From Streptomyces sp. CHD11 (GTDB lineage Bacteria; Actinomycetota; Actinomycetes; Streptomycetales; Streptomycetaceae): a stretch of 48,781 bases of DNA. This document shows, one piece after another, positions 16,723-26,686 of the stretch. The first letter of the stretch is position 1, and every line of letters starts with the position of its first letter. A model generated the notes under the pieces. It had not been told where the DNA came from and searched no databases. It was given only the letters and a program-made list of their open reading frames with translations. Made by a program: the position numbers and the translations under genes. Location of the stretch: NCBI RefSeq assembly GCF_018638295.1, contig NZ_JABTTS010000009.1, positions 1-48,781 on the forward strand, given 5' to 3'.

Positions 16723-16742
16723 CCCCGCCCCGGGGGTATACA
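16714..16742 (+). promoter_or_regulatory. Predicted dasR promoter
   Basis: TATACA at 16737-16742 is a good -10 for the vegetative sigma factor. TGGACC at 16714-16719 is a weak -35 with 17-bp spacing. The -35 lies inside the dre-like palindrome. Confidence 0.5.
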
Positions 16743-16782
16743 AAGGGGATCACGGAGCGCGCGGGGAGCACCCCCGCCCTGA

Positions 16783-17619
<837 letters not shown>

Positions 17620-17803
17620 ACTTCGGGCCACCCCGAAATCCCGGCGAAACGGGTGGTTGACAAGAATTTCGTTGCTGTTGCCTCTCGGTTGGGCCGCGCC
17701 TGAATACCGCTGTGCGGACGAGGGGTTACGACCACGCCGCGCCCTCACCTAGATTTCCCTGCGCATTACCGTCGGTGATCAGTGAGGGGACGGAAGCCGT
17801 CTG

Positions 17804-18073
17804 ATGTCACAAGCTCCAGAGGAAAACCGGGGAGGGCCGGTGGTGACGCCCGCGCGCGTCGTCATCGCCCTCTGTCTCGTCACCCCGTTCGTGGCCATGC
17901 TGTGGGTCGGGTCCTACGCGAGGACCGACCCGCAGTTCATCGGCATCCCGTTCTTCTACTGGTACCAGATGCTGTGGGTGCTGCTCTCCACCGCGCTGAC
18001 GGTGGTCGCGTACCAGCTCTGGAAGCGTGACCAGCGGGCCCGCTCGGCCGCGAAGGGCGGTGCGTCGCGGTGA
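17804..18073 (+). CDS. DUF3311 small membrane protein, symporter partner
   Basis: An 89-residue protein with two membrane segments (RVVIALCLVTPFVAMLWVGS and FFYWYQMLWVLLSTALTVVA) and a basic C-terminus. The FFYWYQ-x-x-W motif is typical of DUF3311 proteins, which almost always precede an SSS-family symporter. Its stop overlaps the symporter GTG (GTGA at 18070-18073), so the two are translated together. It probably forms a subunit or stabiliser of the transporter. Confidence 0.88.
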   Translation: MSQAPEENRGGPVVTPARVVIALCLVTPFVAMLWVGSYARTDPQFIGIPFFYWYQMLWVLLSTALTVVAYQLWKRDQRARSAAKGGASR

Positions 18074-19698
18074 ACGACGGCGTCAACGGCGTGGCACTCG
18101 CCGTCTTCATCTTCTTCTTCCTGCTCGTCACGGCGATGGGCTTCCTGGCCGCGCGCTGGCGCAAGGCCGAGAACGAGAACAGCCTCGACGAGTGGGGCCT
18201 GGGCGGGCGCTCGTTCGGCACCTGGGTCACCTGGTTCCTGCTCGGCGGCGACCTGTACACCGCGTACACCTTCGTGGCCGTACCGGCGGCGATCTACGCG
18301 GCGGGCGCGGCCGGCTTCTTCGCGGTGCCGTACACGATCCTGGTGTACCCGCTGATCTTCACCTTCCTGCCCCGCCTGTGGTCGGTGTCGCACAAGCACG
18401 GCTATGTGACGACCTCCGACTTCGTGCGCGGCCGGTTCGGCTCGAAGGGGCTGTCGCTGGCCGTCGCGCTCACCGGCATCCTGGCGACGATGCCGTACAT
18501 CGCGCTCCAGCTGGTCGGCATCCAGGCCGTGCTCGACGTGATGGGCGTCGGCGGCGGCGAGGACACCAACTGGTTCGTCAAGGACCTGCCGCTGCTGATC
18601 GCCTTCGGTGTGCTCGCGGCGTACACGTACTCGTCGGGGCTGCGGGCCCCCGCGCTGATCGCGTTCGTCAAGGACACGCTGATCTACATCGTGATCATCG
18701 TGGCGATCATCTACATCCCGGTGAAGCTCGGCGGCTTCGACGAGATCTTCGCCTCCGCGCGCGAGGCGTACAGCGAGACCAACCCGGCCACGGGCGCGCC
18801 GCGCGGTTCGCTGGTGCCGAGCGAGGCGGGTCAGTGGACCTACGCCACGCTGGCGCTGGGCTCGGCGCTCGCGCTGTTCATGTACCCGCACTCGATCACG
18901 GCGACGCTGTCCTCGCGCAGCCGTGAGGTGATCCGCCGCAACACCACGATCCTGCCGCTGTACTCGCTGATGCTGGGCCTGCTGGCCCTGCTCGGCTTCA
19001 TGGCCATCGCGGCCGGGGTCAAGGTCAGCAACGGCCAGCTTGCGATCCCCCAGCTGTTCGAGAACATGTTCCCGGCCTGGTTCGCGGGCGTGGCCTTCGC
19101 GGCGATCGGCATCGGCGCGCTGGTGCCGGCGGCGATCATGTCGATCGCGGCAGCGAACCTGTTCACCCGCAACATCTACAAGGACTTCCTCAAGCCGGAC
19201 GCCACTCCGGCGCAGGAGACCAGGGTCTCCAAGATCGTCTCGTTGCTGGTGAAGGTGGGTGCGCTGGCCTTCGTCCTGACCATGGACAAGACGGTCGCCA
19301 TCAACTTCCAGCTGCTCGGCGGTATCTGGATCCTGCAGACCTTCCCGGCACTGGTGGGCGGCCTGTTCACCCGCTGGTTCCACCGCTGGGCGCTGATCGG
19401 CGGCTGGGCGGTCGGCATGATCTACGGCACGGTCGCCGCGTACGGGGTGGCCTCGCCGACGCAGAAGCACTTCGGCGGGTCCGCGAAGGAGATCCCCGGC
19501 ATCGGCGAGATCGGCTACATCGGTCTCACCGCCTTCGTACTCAACGTCGTGGTCACGGTCGTGCTGACCTTCGTCATGCGGGCCCTCAAGGCACCCGAAG
19601 GCCTCGACCAGACCAAGCCGGAGGACTATACGGCGGACGTGGGCGACCCCGGCGTCAAGGCGGAACTCCCCCCGGCCACCGCGGGCAGCGCCCACTGA
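18070..19698 (+). CDS. mctP: Sodium:solute symporter, monocarboxylate permease type (MctP-like)
   Basis: A 542-residue SSS-family transporter with about 13 membrane segments. SSS features include GGRSFGTWVTWFLLGGDLYT near the first two segments, FVRGRFGSKGLSL, and GIGALVPAAIMSIAAANLFT (A-x-x-S-x-A-x-x-x), followed by RNIYKDFL. This branch takes up monocarboxylates such as lactate or pyruvate by proton or sodium symport in Rhizobium; the substrate here is inferred only. It forms an operon with the DUF3311 gene. The cytoplasmic tail after the last segment is acidic. Confidence 0.85.
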   Translation: MNDGVNGVALAVFIFFFLLVTAMGFLAARWRKAENENSLDEWGLGGRSFGTWVTWFLLGGDLYTAYTFVAVPAAIYAAGAAGFFAVPYTILVYPLIFTFLPRLWSVSHKHGYVTTSDFVRGRFGSKGLSLAVALTGILATMPYIALQLVGIQAVLDVMGVGGGEDTNWFVKDLPLLIAFGVLAAYTYSSGLRAPALIAFVKDTLIYIVIIVAIIYIPVKLGGFDEIFASAREAYSETNPATGAPRGSLVPSEAGQWTYATLALGSALALFMYPHSITATLSSRSREVIRRNTTILPLYSLMLGLLALLGFMAIAAGVKVSNGQLAIPQLFENMFPAWFAGVAFAAIGIGALVPAAIMSIAAANLFTRNIYKDFLKPDATPAQETRVSKIVSLLVKVGALAFVLTMDKTVAINFQLLGGIWILQTFPALVGGLFTRWFHRWALIGGWAVGMIYGTVAAYGVASPTQKHFGGSAKEIPGIGEIGYIGLTAFVLNVVVTVVLTFVMRALKAPEGLDQTKPEDYTADVGDPGVKAELPPATAGSAH

Positions 19699-19775
19699 CA
19701 CCGCGGGCACACCGGGTGACGGGCCGCCGGAGAAATCCGGCGGCCCGCGCCGCGCCCGTGCGGCACACTCGCGGC

Positions 19776-20282
19776 ATGGACATCGTCATACGGCCGGCGG
19801 AGTCCGGCGAGTACGCGGAACTCGGCGAGATCACCGCCCAGGCCTACCTGCTGGACGGGCTGCTGGACTTCGGGGAGAGCGACGGGTACCTCGGTGAGCT
19901 CCGGGACGTGGCGAAGCGCGCCGCGGCCGCCGAGGTGCTGGTCGCCGTGGAGCACGGCACGGTGCTCGGCGGGGTGACCTTCGTACCGGGTCCCGGTCCG
20001 ATGGCCGACCTGGCGGAACCGGGCGAGGCGGAGATCCGGATGCTCGCGGTGGCCCGCGCGGGCCGGGGCCGGGGCGCCGGTGAGGCTCTGGTGCGCGCCT
20101 GCGTCGACCGGGCGCGGGCGCGCGGGGGATGCCGGCGGATGGTGCTGTCGAGCCAGCGCTCGATGCACGCCGCCCACCGGATCTACGAGCGGCTCGGCTT
20201 CACCCGTACCCCCGGGCGGGACTGGAACCCGCTGCCGGAGCTCGACGACATCATGCTCATCACCTACGAGTTGACGCTCTGA
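19776..20282 (+). CDS. GNAT-family N-acetyltransferase
   Basis: A 168-residue GNAT protein. The acetyl-CoA-binding loop is in MLAVARAGRGRGAGEALVRA (R-G-x-G-x-G-x-A) and the C-terminal strand-helix is SMHAAHRIYERLGFTRTPGR. ATG 19776 gives MDIVIRPAESGEYAELGEIT, a standard GNAT start; an upstream in-frame GTG would add an Arg-rich stretch without family character. The acceptor is unknown. It ends just before the ribonucleotide reductase control region. Confidence 0.87.
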   Translation: MDIVIRPAESGEYAELGEITAQAYLLDGLLDFGESDGYLGELRDVAKRAAAAEVLVAVEHGTVLGGVTFVPGPGPMADLAEPGEAEIRMLAVARAGRGRGAGEALVRACVDRARARGGCRRMVLSSQRSMHAAHRIYERLGFTRTPGRDWNPLPELDDIMLITYELTL

Positions 20283-20292
20283 CGCCAGCACG

Positions 20293-20308
20293 ACACAACA
20301 TATGGGGC
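20293..20308 (+). promoter_or_regulatory. NrdR box 1
   Basis: ACACAACATATGGGGC fits the NrdR box pattern acaCwAtATaTwGtgt in its left half and centre. It is 31 bp (three helical turns) from box 2, the spacing expected for cooperative NrdR binding. Confidence 0.7.
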
Positions 20309-20323
20309 CGCTGGCGGCGCCCG

Positions 20324-20339
20324 GCACAAGATGTATGCT
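20324..20339 (+). promoter_or_regulatory. NrdR box 2
   Basis: GCACAAGATGTATGCT is the second degenerate copy of the NrdR box, directly ahead of the cobalamin riboswitch. Confidence 0.65.
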
Positions 20340-20346
20340 CATGCTC

Positions 20347-20458
20347 GCTGTCGCCGCAGGGGAATCCGGTGTGAATCCGGAACTGTCCCGCAACGGTGTA
20401 CCCATGCCCGCGCACGCTGAGGTGCGCGGGAGAGTCAGTCCGAGGACCTGCCGACAGC
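20347..20458 (+). promoter_or_regulatory. Adenosylcobalamin (B12) riboswitch controlling nrdAB
   Basis: All main riboswitch segments are visible. GCTGTCG at 20347-20353 pairs with CGACAGC at 20452-20458 as P1. Between them are GCCGCAGGGGAA, the GTGTGAATCCGGAACTGTCC core with CCCGCAACGGTG (B12 box region), a hairpin CCCGCGCACGCTGAGGTGCGCGGG, and GAGTCAGTCCGAGGACCTGCC. In S. coelicolor the class Ia reductase operon is repressed by B12 through such an element, so that the B12-dependent class II enzyme is used when the vitamin is present. Downstream pairing of 20473-20479 with 20492-20498 may be the expression platform. Confidence 0.93.
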
Positions 20459-20593
20459 GCGCCCGGCCGTACGGCCCGGGTGCTCCGACGTCCGGGCCTC
20501 GCGGAATGGGCCGGTGGACGCGACGCCGCGTGCGCTCGTGTACTGCCCCCTGCGCTCCTCGAGGCCCCCGTGCCGAGCGAGGGAGAGCCCCAC

Positions 20594-22978
20594 GTGACCA
20601 TCGCGCCAGCCGATCCTGCTTCAGCGATCGACGTGCCCCGGGTGAGCGACGGACCCGGTGCCGCACTGCTGCGGACCCTGACCGAGCTGACCGCCGACCT
20701 GCGGGGCGCCGACCCCGGCCGGGTCGCCGCCGCCGCGCTGCGCGGCCGGTCCGCGGCCGCCGACGAGGCGCAGCTGCGGGAACTGGCCACCGAGGCGGCG
20801 GCGGGACTGATCTCCGAGGACCCGGACTACTCCCGGCTCGCCGCCCGGCTGCTGACCATCGGCATCCGCGCCGAGGCCGCCTCGCAGGGCGTCACCTCGT
20901 TCACCGGGTCCGTCGCGGCCGGGCACCGCGAGGGCCTGATCGCCGACCGGACCGCCGCGTTCGTCCGGCTGCACGCGGACCGGCTCGACGCGCTGGTCGA
21001 CACCCGTGCCGACGACCGGTTCGGCTACTTCGGCCTGCGTACCCTGCACAGCCGCTACCTGCTGCGGCACCCGGTCACCCGCAAGGCCGTCGAGACGCCA
21101 CAGCACTTCCTGCTGCGGGTCGCCGCCGGTCTCGCCGAGGACGACAGCGCCCGCTCGGTGGACGAGGTCGCCGCGCTCTACGCGCTGATGACCCGGCTGG
21201 ACTATCTGCCCTCCTCCCCCACGCTGTTCAACTCCGGCACCCGGCACCCGCAGATGTCGTCCTGCTACCTCCTCGACTCCCCCCGGGACGAGCTGGACTC
21301 GATCTACGACCGCTACCACCAGGTCGCCCGGCTCTCGAAGCACGCCGGCGGCATCGGTCTGTCCTACTCCCGCATCCGCGCCCGGGGTTCGCTGATCCGC
21401 GGCACCAACGGGCACTCGAACGGCATCGTGCCGTTCCTCAAGACGCTGGACGCCTCGGTGGCCGCCGTGAACCAGGGCGGGCGGCGCAAGGGCGCGGCGG
21501 CGGTCTACCTCGAGACCTGGCACCTGGACGTCGAGGAGTTCCTGGAACTGCGCGACAACACCGGTGAGGACGCCCGCCGTACCCACAACCTGAACCTCGC
21601 GCACTGGGTGCCGGACGAGTTCATGCGCCGGGTGGACGCCGACGAGCCGTGGTCGCTGTTCTCCCCGGCGGACGTGCCGGAACTGGTCGACCTGTGGGGC
21701 GGGGAGTTCGACGCGGCGTACCGGGCGGCGGAGGCGAACGGCCTGGCGAGGAAGACCCTCCCGGCCCGCGAGCTGTACGGCCGGATGATGCGCACCCTCG
21801 CCCAGACCGGCAACGGCTGGATGACCTTCAAGGACACCGCCAACCGCACGGCCAACCAGACCGCCGAACCGGGCCATGTCATCCACTCCTCGAATCTCTG
21901 CACCGAGATCCTCGAGGTCACCGACGACGGGGAGACGGCCGTCTGCAACCTGGGGTCGGTCAACCTCGGCGCCTTCGTCCAGCACGGGGACATCGACTGG
22001 GAACGCCTCGACGAGACGGTGCGCACGGCCGTGACGTTCCTCGACCGGGTCGTCGACATCAACTTCTACCCGACCGAGCAGGCGGGCCGCTCCAACGCCC
22101 GGTGGCGCCCGGTCGGTCTCGGCGCCATGGGTCTGCAGGACGTCTTCTTCCAGCTGCGGATGCCCTTCGACTCCCCCGAGGCGAAGGCCCTGTCCACGAG
22201 GATCGCCGAGCGGATCATGCTCGCCGCCTACGAGACCTCCGCGGGCCTGGCCGAGCGCAACGGCCCGCTGCCCGCCTGGGAGAAGACCCGTACCGCCCGG
22301 GGCGTGCTGCACCCCGACCACTACGACACGGACCTCACCTGGCCGGAGCGCTGGGCGGCGCTGCGGACGCGGATCGCGGCCACCGGGATGCGCAACTCGC
22401 TGGTGCTGGCGATCGCGCCCACCGCCACCATCGCGTCGATCGCGGGCGTGTACGAATGCGTCGAGCCACAGGTGTCCAACCTGTTCAAGCGCGAGACGCT
22501 GTCCGGGGAGTTCCTCCAGGTCAACTCGTATCTGGTGGACGACCTCAAGCGGTTGGGCGTGTGGGACGCGCGGACCCGTGAGGCGCTGCGCGAGGCGGGC
22601 GGCTCGGTGCAGGACCTCGCGTGGATCCCCGAGGAGGTGCGCCGGCTGTACCGCACGGCGTGGGAGATCCCGCAGCGCTCCCTGATCGATCTGGCGGCCG
22701 CCCGCACCCCGTTCCTGGACCAGGCGCAGTCGCTCAACCTGTTCCTGGAGACGCCGACCATCGGCAAGCTCTCCTCGATGTACGCGTATGCCTGGAAGCA
22801 GGGTCTGAAGACCACGTACTACCTGCGGTCCCGCCCGGCGACCCGGATCGCCCGCGCCGCGGCCCGCGCCACCGCCAGCGCCCCCGTCCCCGTCCCTGTC
22901 CCCCTCGAGCAGACGGCCGGCCCCGAGGCCGTCGCCTGCTCCCTGGAGAACCCCGAGTCCTGCGAGGCCTGCCAGTGA
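20594..22978 (+). CDS. nrdA: Class Ia ribonucleoside-diphosphate reductase, large subunit
   Basis: A 794-residue R1 subunit that reduces ribonucleoside diphosphates to deoxy forms. The redox pair is C224 (MSSCYLLD) and C451 (AVCNLGSVNLG); the thiyl Cys is C436 in SSNLCTEILE. The C-terminal shuttle pair is C790 and C793 in CEACQ. No ATP-cone is evident at the N-terminus. GTG 20594 is preceded by GAGGGAGAG and starts after the riboswitch; the frame is open farther upstream only through the riboswitch. The stop overlaps nrdB (GTGA at 22975-22978). Confidence 0.95.
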   Translation: MTIAPADPASAIDVPRVSDGPGAALLRTLTELTADLRGADPGRVAAAALRGRSAAADEAQLRELATEAAAGLISEDPDYSRLAARLLTIGIRAEAASQGVTSFTGSVAAGHREGLIADRTAAFVRLHADRLDALVDTRADDRFGYFGLRTLHSRYLLRHPVTRKAVETPQHFLLRVAAGLAEDDSARSVDEVAALYALMTRLDYLPSSPTLFNSGTRHPQMSSCYLLDSPRDELDSIYDRYHQVARLSKHAGGIGLSYSRIRARGSLIRGTNGHSNGIVPFLKTLDASVAAVNQGGRRKGAAAVYLETWHLDVEEFLELRDNTGEDARRTHNLNLAHWVPDEFMRRVDADEPWSLFSPADVPELVDLWGGEFDAAYRAAEANGLARKTLPARELYGRMMRTLAQTGNGWMTFKDTANRTANQTAEPGHVIHSSNLCTEILEVTDDGETAVCNLGSVNLGAFVQHGDIDWERLDETVRTAVTFLDRVVDINFYPTEQAGRSNARWRPVGLGAMGLQDVFFQLRMPFDSPEAKALSTRIAERIMLAAYETSAGLAERNGPLPAWEKTRTARGVLHPDHYDTDLTWPERWAALRTRIAATGMRNSLVLAIAPTATIASIAGVYECVEPQVSNLFKRETLSGEFLQVNSYLVDDLKRLGVWDARTREALREAGGSVQDLAWIPEEVRRLYRTAWEIPQRSLIDLAAARTPFLDQAQSLNLFLETPTIGKLSSMYAYAWKQGLKTTYYLRSRPATRIARAAARATASAPVPVPVPLEQTAGPEAVACSLENPESCEACQ

Positions 22979-23979
22979 CCAAGAACCTGCTCGATCCCGG
23001 CTTCGAGCTGACTCTGCGACCCATGCGCTACCCCGACTTCTACGAGCGCTACCGGGACGCCATCAAGAACACCTGGCACGTGGAGGAGGTGGACCTCCAC
23101 TCGGACGTCGCCGACCTGGCGAAGCTCACCCCCGAGGAGCAGCACCTCATCGGCCGGCTGGTCGCCTTCTTCGCCACGGGTGACTCGATCGTGGCGAACA
23201 ACCTGGTGCTGACGCTCTACAAGCACATCAACTCCCCGGAGGCGCGGCTGTACCTGTCGCGTCAGCTGTTCGAGGAGGCGGTGCACGTCCAGTTCTATCT
23301 GACGCTGCTGGACACCTATCTGCCCGCCCCGGACGACCGGGCGGCGGCCTTCGCGGCCGTGGAGAGCATCCCGTCCATCCGTGAGAAGGCCGGGTTCTGC
23401 TTCCGGTGGATGGACTCGGTGGAGAAGATCGACCGCCTGGAGACGCGGTCGGAGCGCCGCCGCTTCCTGCTGAACCTGATCTGCTTCGCCGCGTGCATCG
23501 AGGGCCTGTTCTTCTACGGGGCCTTCGCCTACGTCTACTGGTTCCGCTCGCGCGGGCTGCTGCACGGTCTGGCGACCGGCACCAACTGGGTGTTCCGTGA
23601 CGAGACGATGCACATGAGCTTCGCCTTCGACGTGGTCGACACCGTGCGCAAGGAGGAGCCGGACCTGTTCGACGAGGAACTCGGCCGGCAGGTCACCGAC
23701 ATGCTGCGCGAGGCGGTCGAGGCGGAGCTGCAGTTCGCGCGCGACCTGTGCGGGGACGGGCTGCCGGGCATGAACACCGACTCGATGCGGCAGTACCTGG
23801 AGTGCGTCGCGGACCAGCGGCTGGCCCGGCTCGGTTTCGCCCCGGTGTACGGCTCGGAGAACCCCTTCTCCTTCATGGAGCTGCAGGGCGTCCAGGAGCT
23901 CACCAACTTCTTCGAGCGGCGTCCGTCCGCGTACCAGGTCGCCGTGGAGGGAACGGTCGACCTGGACGAGGACTTCTAG
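22975..23979 (+). CDS. nrdB: Class Ia ribonucleoside-diphosphate reductase, small subunit
   Basis: A 334-residue R2 subunit that holds the di-iron tyrosyl-radical cofactor. Likely iron ligands by alignment with the E. coli protein are D70, E101, H104 (EEAVHVQFY), the Glu in CIEGLFFYG, and the Glu and His in RDETMHMSF. The radical tyrosine is Y108, four residues after H104, so this is a true tyrosyl-radical enzyme. The C-terminal tail (VDLDEDF) is the peptide that docks on NrdA. Translationally coupled to nrdA by a GTGA overlap. Confidence 0.95.
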   Translation: MTKNLLDPGFELTLRPMRYPDFYERYRDAIKNTWHVEEVDLHSDVADLAKLTPEEQHLIGRLVAFFATGDSIVANNLVLTLYKHINSPEARLYLSRQLFEEAVHVQFYLTLLDTYLPAPDDRAAAFAAVESIPSIREKAGFCFRWMDSVEKIDRLETRSERRRFLLNLICFAACIEGLFFYGAFAYVYWFRSRGLLHGLATGTNWVFRDETMHMSFAFDVVDTVRKEEPDLFDEELGRQVTDMLREAVEAELQFARDLCGDGLPGMNTDSMRQYLECVADQRLARLGFAPVYGSENPFSFMELQGVQELTNFFERRPSAYQVAVEGTVDLDEDF

Positions 23980-24018
23980 GAACCGCAACCGGTGCTCCCC
24001 GGTGCCGCCTCACGCCGC

Positions 24019-24240
24019 TCACGCGGCGCGGTGCGAGGCGGCACCGCAGGGCTGCCGGGCGGCGGCGCGCGGTCCGGCACCGGCCCGCTCTGCTGCGGCG
24101 CGCTCCGTGACGGCGCGCTCGATCTGCCGGTCGATCCGCCGGTCCCGCACGATGCCGACCAGCGCGGGGAGGGTCATGAGGACGAACAGGCCGAGGACGG
24201 CCACCATCGCGATCAGTGCTTCCAGCTGTGCCGTATCCAT
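24019..24240 (-). CDS. Small single-pass membrane protein
   Basis: A 73-residue protein: MDTAQLEALIAMVAVLGLFV continues as one hydrophobic helix of about 24 residues, followed by a charged stretch with Arg and Glu (VRDRRIDRQIERAVTERAAA) that could form a coiled coil, and an Ala/Arg-rich tail. It is on the opposite strand between nrdB and nrdS. No family recognised. The hydrophobic-then-charged layout and ATG support a real gene, but the tail composition is less convincing. Confidence 0.6.
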   Translation of the reverse strand: MDTAQLEALIAMVAVLGLFVLMTLPALVGIVRDRRIDRQIERAVTERAAAERAGAGPRAAARQPCGAASHRAA

Positions 24241-24333
24241 GGACACCACTGTCGCGCCTTACGCTCCTTACCGGCAGTGGCAGGACTGCCGGGGACCCTC
24301 GATTTACTGCCAAGGGCGAGGCACACTGGAGAC

Positions 24334-25296
24334 ATGCTCCGCAACGTGGCCGCCGTCGTCCTCGACGGCGTGAACCCCTTCGAACTCGGCGTGGTCTGCG
24401 AGGTCTTCGGGATCGACCGCAGTGACGACGGACTGCCGGTCTACGACTTCGCGGTCGCCTCGGCCGACGGCCCCGCCGTGCGCAGCGCCGCGGGTTTCGC
24501 CCTGCACGTCGAGCACGGCCTCGAGCGGCTGGAGACGGCCGACCTCATCGCCGTGCCCGCCGGGTCCTCCTACGTCTCCCGTGAGTTCCCGCCCGAACTG
24601 CTGGACGCCCTGCGCCGGGGCGTGGACCGGGGCGCCCGGGTGCTCAGTGTCTGCTCGGGGGTGTTCGTGCTCGCCGCCGCCGGGCTGCTCGACGGGCGGC
24701 GGGTGACCGCCCACTGGAAGCACGCGGAGGTGCTGACCGGGAGGTACCCGCATCTGACCGTGGAGGAGGACGTGCTCTACGTCGACGAGGACCCGGTGAT
24801 CACCTCCGCGGGTACGGCGGCCGGTATCGACGCCTGTCTGCACTTGGTGCGCAAGGAGCAGGGTCCGGAGGTCGCCAACAGGATCGCCCGGCGCATGGTG
24901 GTGCCCCCGCACCGTGACGGCGGCCAGGCCCAGTACATCGAGCGCCCGCTGCCGCCTCCCGGGGGCGACACCGTCTCCGCCGTGCTGGTGTGGATGGAGC
25001 GGCATCTCGACGAGGAGACCACCGTCGAGCAGCTCGCCGCCCGCGCCCACATGTCACCGCGCACCTTCGCCCGCCGGTTCCAGCAGGAGACCGGCACCAC
25101 GCCCTACCGCTGGATCCTGCGCCAGCGGGTGCTGCTGGCACAGGAGTTGCTGGAGGCGACGGACGAGACGGTGGACGCGATCGCGGGCCGTACCGGCTTC
25201 GGCAACGCGGCGGCGCTGCGCCACCACTTCGTCCGCGCCGTGGGCACCACCCCGCAGGCCTACCGGCGCACGTTCAGGGGCCCGGAGGCCGCCTGA
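24334..25296 (+). CDS. nrdS: AraC-family regulator with DJ-1/PfpI-like domain (NrdS)
   Basis: A 320-residue GATase1/AraC regulator. Residues 1-180 are a DJ-1/PfpI-type domain with the nucleophile-elbow segment VLSVCSGVFVLAAAG (Cys present) and HWKHAEVL; the C-terminal third contains two helix-turn-helices (TTVEQLAARAHMSPRTFARR and ETVDAIAGRTGFGNAAALRH) followed by the GTTPQAYRRTF end. By position downstream of nrdAB it corresponds to NrdS of the S. coelicolor nrdABS operon, as recalled. It is separated from nrdB by 350 bp that includes an opposite-strand small gene, so here it may have its own promoter. Confidence 0.88.
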   Translation: MLRNVAAVVLDGVNPFELGVVCEVFGIDRSDDGLPVYDFAVASADGPAVRSAAGFALHVEHGLERLETADLIAVPAGSSYVSREFPPELLDALRRGVDRGARVLSVCSGVFVLAAAGLLDGRRVTAHWKHAEVLTGRYPHLTVEEDVLYVDEDPVITSAGTAAGIDACLHLVRKEQGPEVANRIARRMVVPPHRDGGQAQYIERPLPPPGGDTVSAVLVWMERHLDEETTVEQLAARAHMSPRTFARRFQQETGTTPYRWILRQRVLLAQELLEATDETVDAIAGRTGFGNAAALRHHFVRAVGTTPQAYRRTFRGPEAA

Positions 25297-25315
25297 ACGC
25301 GCGCCGCCCGGCCGG

Positions 25316-26686
25316 TCAGCGGGGCAGTGCCCGCAGCATCAGGCGGCGCGGCCGGAGCGTGATGCCGATCCGGGGCCGGATGTCGGAACCGGACGCGTGC
25401 TCCAACCGGTAGGCGGAGGCGATCACGGCGGTGATGAGCGTGAGCTCGGCCATCGAGAAGTGATCGCTCGGACACTTCCGGTTGCCCACGCTGAACGGGC
25501 TCATCGCGTACTTCGGCACGTCCTTGGCCCGCTCCGGGAGCCAGCGGTCGGGGTCGAACTCCTCGCCGCGCTCGTACGACCGCCGGTCTCGCTGGATGGC
25601 GTACGGGCTGTAGATGAGATCGGCCCCCTTGGAAATGCGGTATCCGCCGAGTTCGGTGTCCGCCACCGCACGGCGCGTCAATATCCATACGGCCGGATAC
25701 AGCCGGAGGGTCTCGACGACCACATTCGTGGTGTACGTCAGTTTTCGGACGTCCTCGAATGCGACCGGGCGGTCACCGACGACGGCTTTCACCTCGTCGC
25801 GGATCTTGTCCCCGAGTTCCGGGTGTTCGGTGAGAACCAGGAGGAGCGACATGAGCGTGGCTCCGATGGTTTCACTTCCGGGGGTGAGTATGGCGATGAC
25901 CTGATCGTGGATCTCCTGTTCCCCTATGGGCTCGCCATTGTCGTCCTTCGCCTCCAGCAAAGCCGTCAGCAAATCGTCCGGTTTTTGACCGCTTGCCCGG
26001 CGGTCGGCGACGATCTCGTCGACCAGGACGTGCAAATCGGCCAGAGCCCGGTTGAATTCCCGATTGGCCGGAAGCGGCACCTTGTAGAGCGGTCCGAGCG
26101 GTACCACCATGCGCCGGTACATGCCGCTGAACAGCGCGGCGAGGTCGGCGCAGATCCGATCGGCCCGGGCGTCCATGTAGCTGCCGCGCATCAGGCAGCG
26201 GGCGGCGACCCGGACGGCCGCGCGGAAGGACTCCGCCGTGATGTCCAGTTCCTCACCGGAGCGCCAGCGCTCCACGAGCGCGTACGACTCCTCCGCCATG
26301 ATCGGCCCGTACGCGGGGATCGCCTCGAGCTTGAACGCGGGCTGGATGGTCCGGCGCTGACGGCGGTGCAGGGGGCCGTTGGCGGTGGCCACGCCCTCCT
26401 CTCCGAGCAGAGCCCCCAGGGACTCCCACAGCGGTCCGGCGATGATGTAGTCGGGGCTGAGCGCCACCGCCCCGGTGAGGGCGGGGGTGGTGACGGCGTA
26501 CACCGTCTTCGGCCCGAGCTTCAGGCGCACCACGTCACCGTGGTCGCGCAGCCCGGACATGAAGGCCAGCGGGTCACGCGCCAGTTTCCAGCCGTGGCCG
26601 AGGACGGGAAGTCCTCCGCCGGCCAGGGGTGGCTCGCGCAGTGCGGCCGCCTCGGACGCTCGGGGGTTCACCGACTCGACGGTCAT
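25316..26686 (-). CDS. cyp170A1: Cytochrome P450, CYP170A-type (albaflavenone synthase)
   Basis: A 456-residue P450 that in S. coelicolor oxidises epi-isozizaene at C-5 in two steps to albaflavenone. The heme-binding loop [13 protein letters not shown] has Cys 405; ETLR at 325-328 is the ExxR helix; the oxygen-activating helix reads [13 protein letters not shown] (266-278), where the usual acidic/Thr pair is E272-T273. CYP170A1 is also reported to have a second, farnesene synthase activity; an Asp-rich stretch DDNGE lies at 248-252. The ATG overlaps the cyclase stop (ATGA at 26683-26686), so the P450 is translated together with epi-isozizaene synthase. Confidence 0.93.
   Translation of the reverse strand: MTVESVNPRASEAAALREPPLAGGGLPVLGHGWKLARDPLAFMSGLRDHGDVVRLKLGPKTVYAVTTPALTGAVALSPDYIIAGPLWESLGALLGEEGVATANGPLHRRQRRTIQPAFKLEAIPAYGPIMAEESYALVERWRSGEELDITAESFRAAVRVAARCLMRGSYMDARADRICADLAALFSGMYRRMVVPLGPLYKVPLPANREFNRALADLHVLVDEIVADRRASGQKPDDLLTALLEAKDDNGEPIGEQEIHDQVIAILTPGSETIGATLMSLLLVLTEHPELGDKIRDEVKAVVGDRPVAFEDVRKLTYTTNVVVETLRLYPAVWILTRRAVADTELGGYRISKGADLIYSPYAIQRDRRSYERGEEFDPDRWLPERAKDVPKYAMSPFSVGNRKCPSDHFSMAELTLITAVIASAYRLEHASGSDIRPRIGITLRPRRLMLRALPR

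Noticed and set aside
17956..19710. Minus-strand frame opposite the symporter
   Set aside because: Low-complexity His/Arg/Asp composition with no motif; shadow of the real transporter gene.
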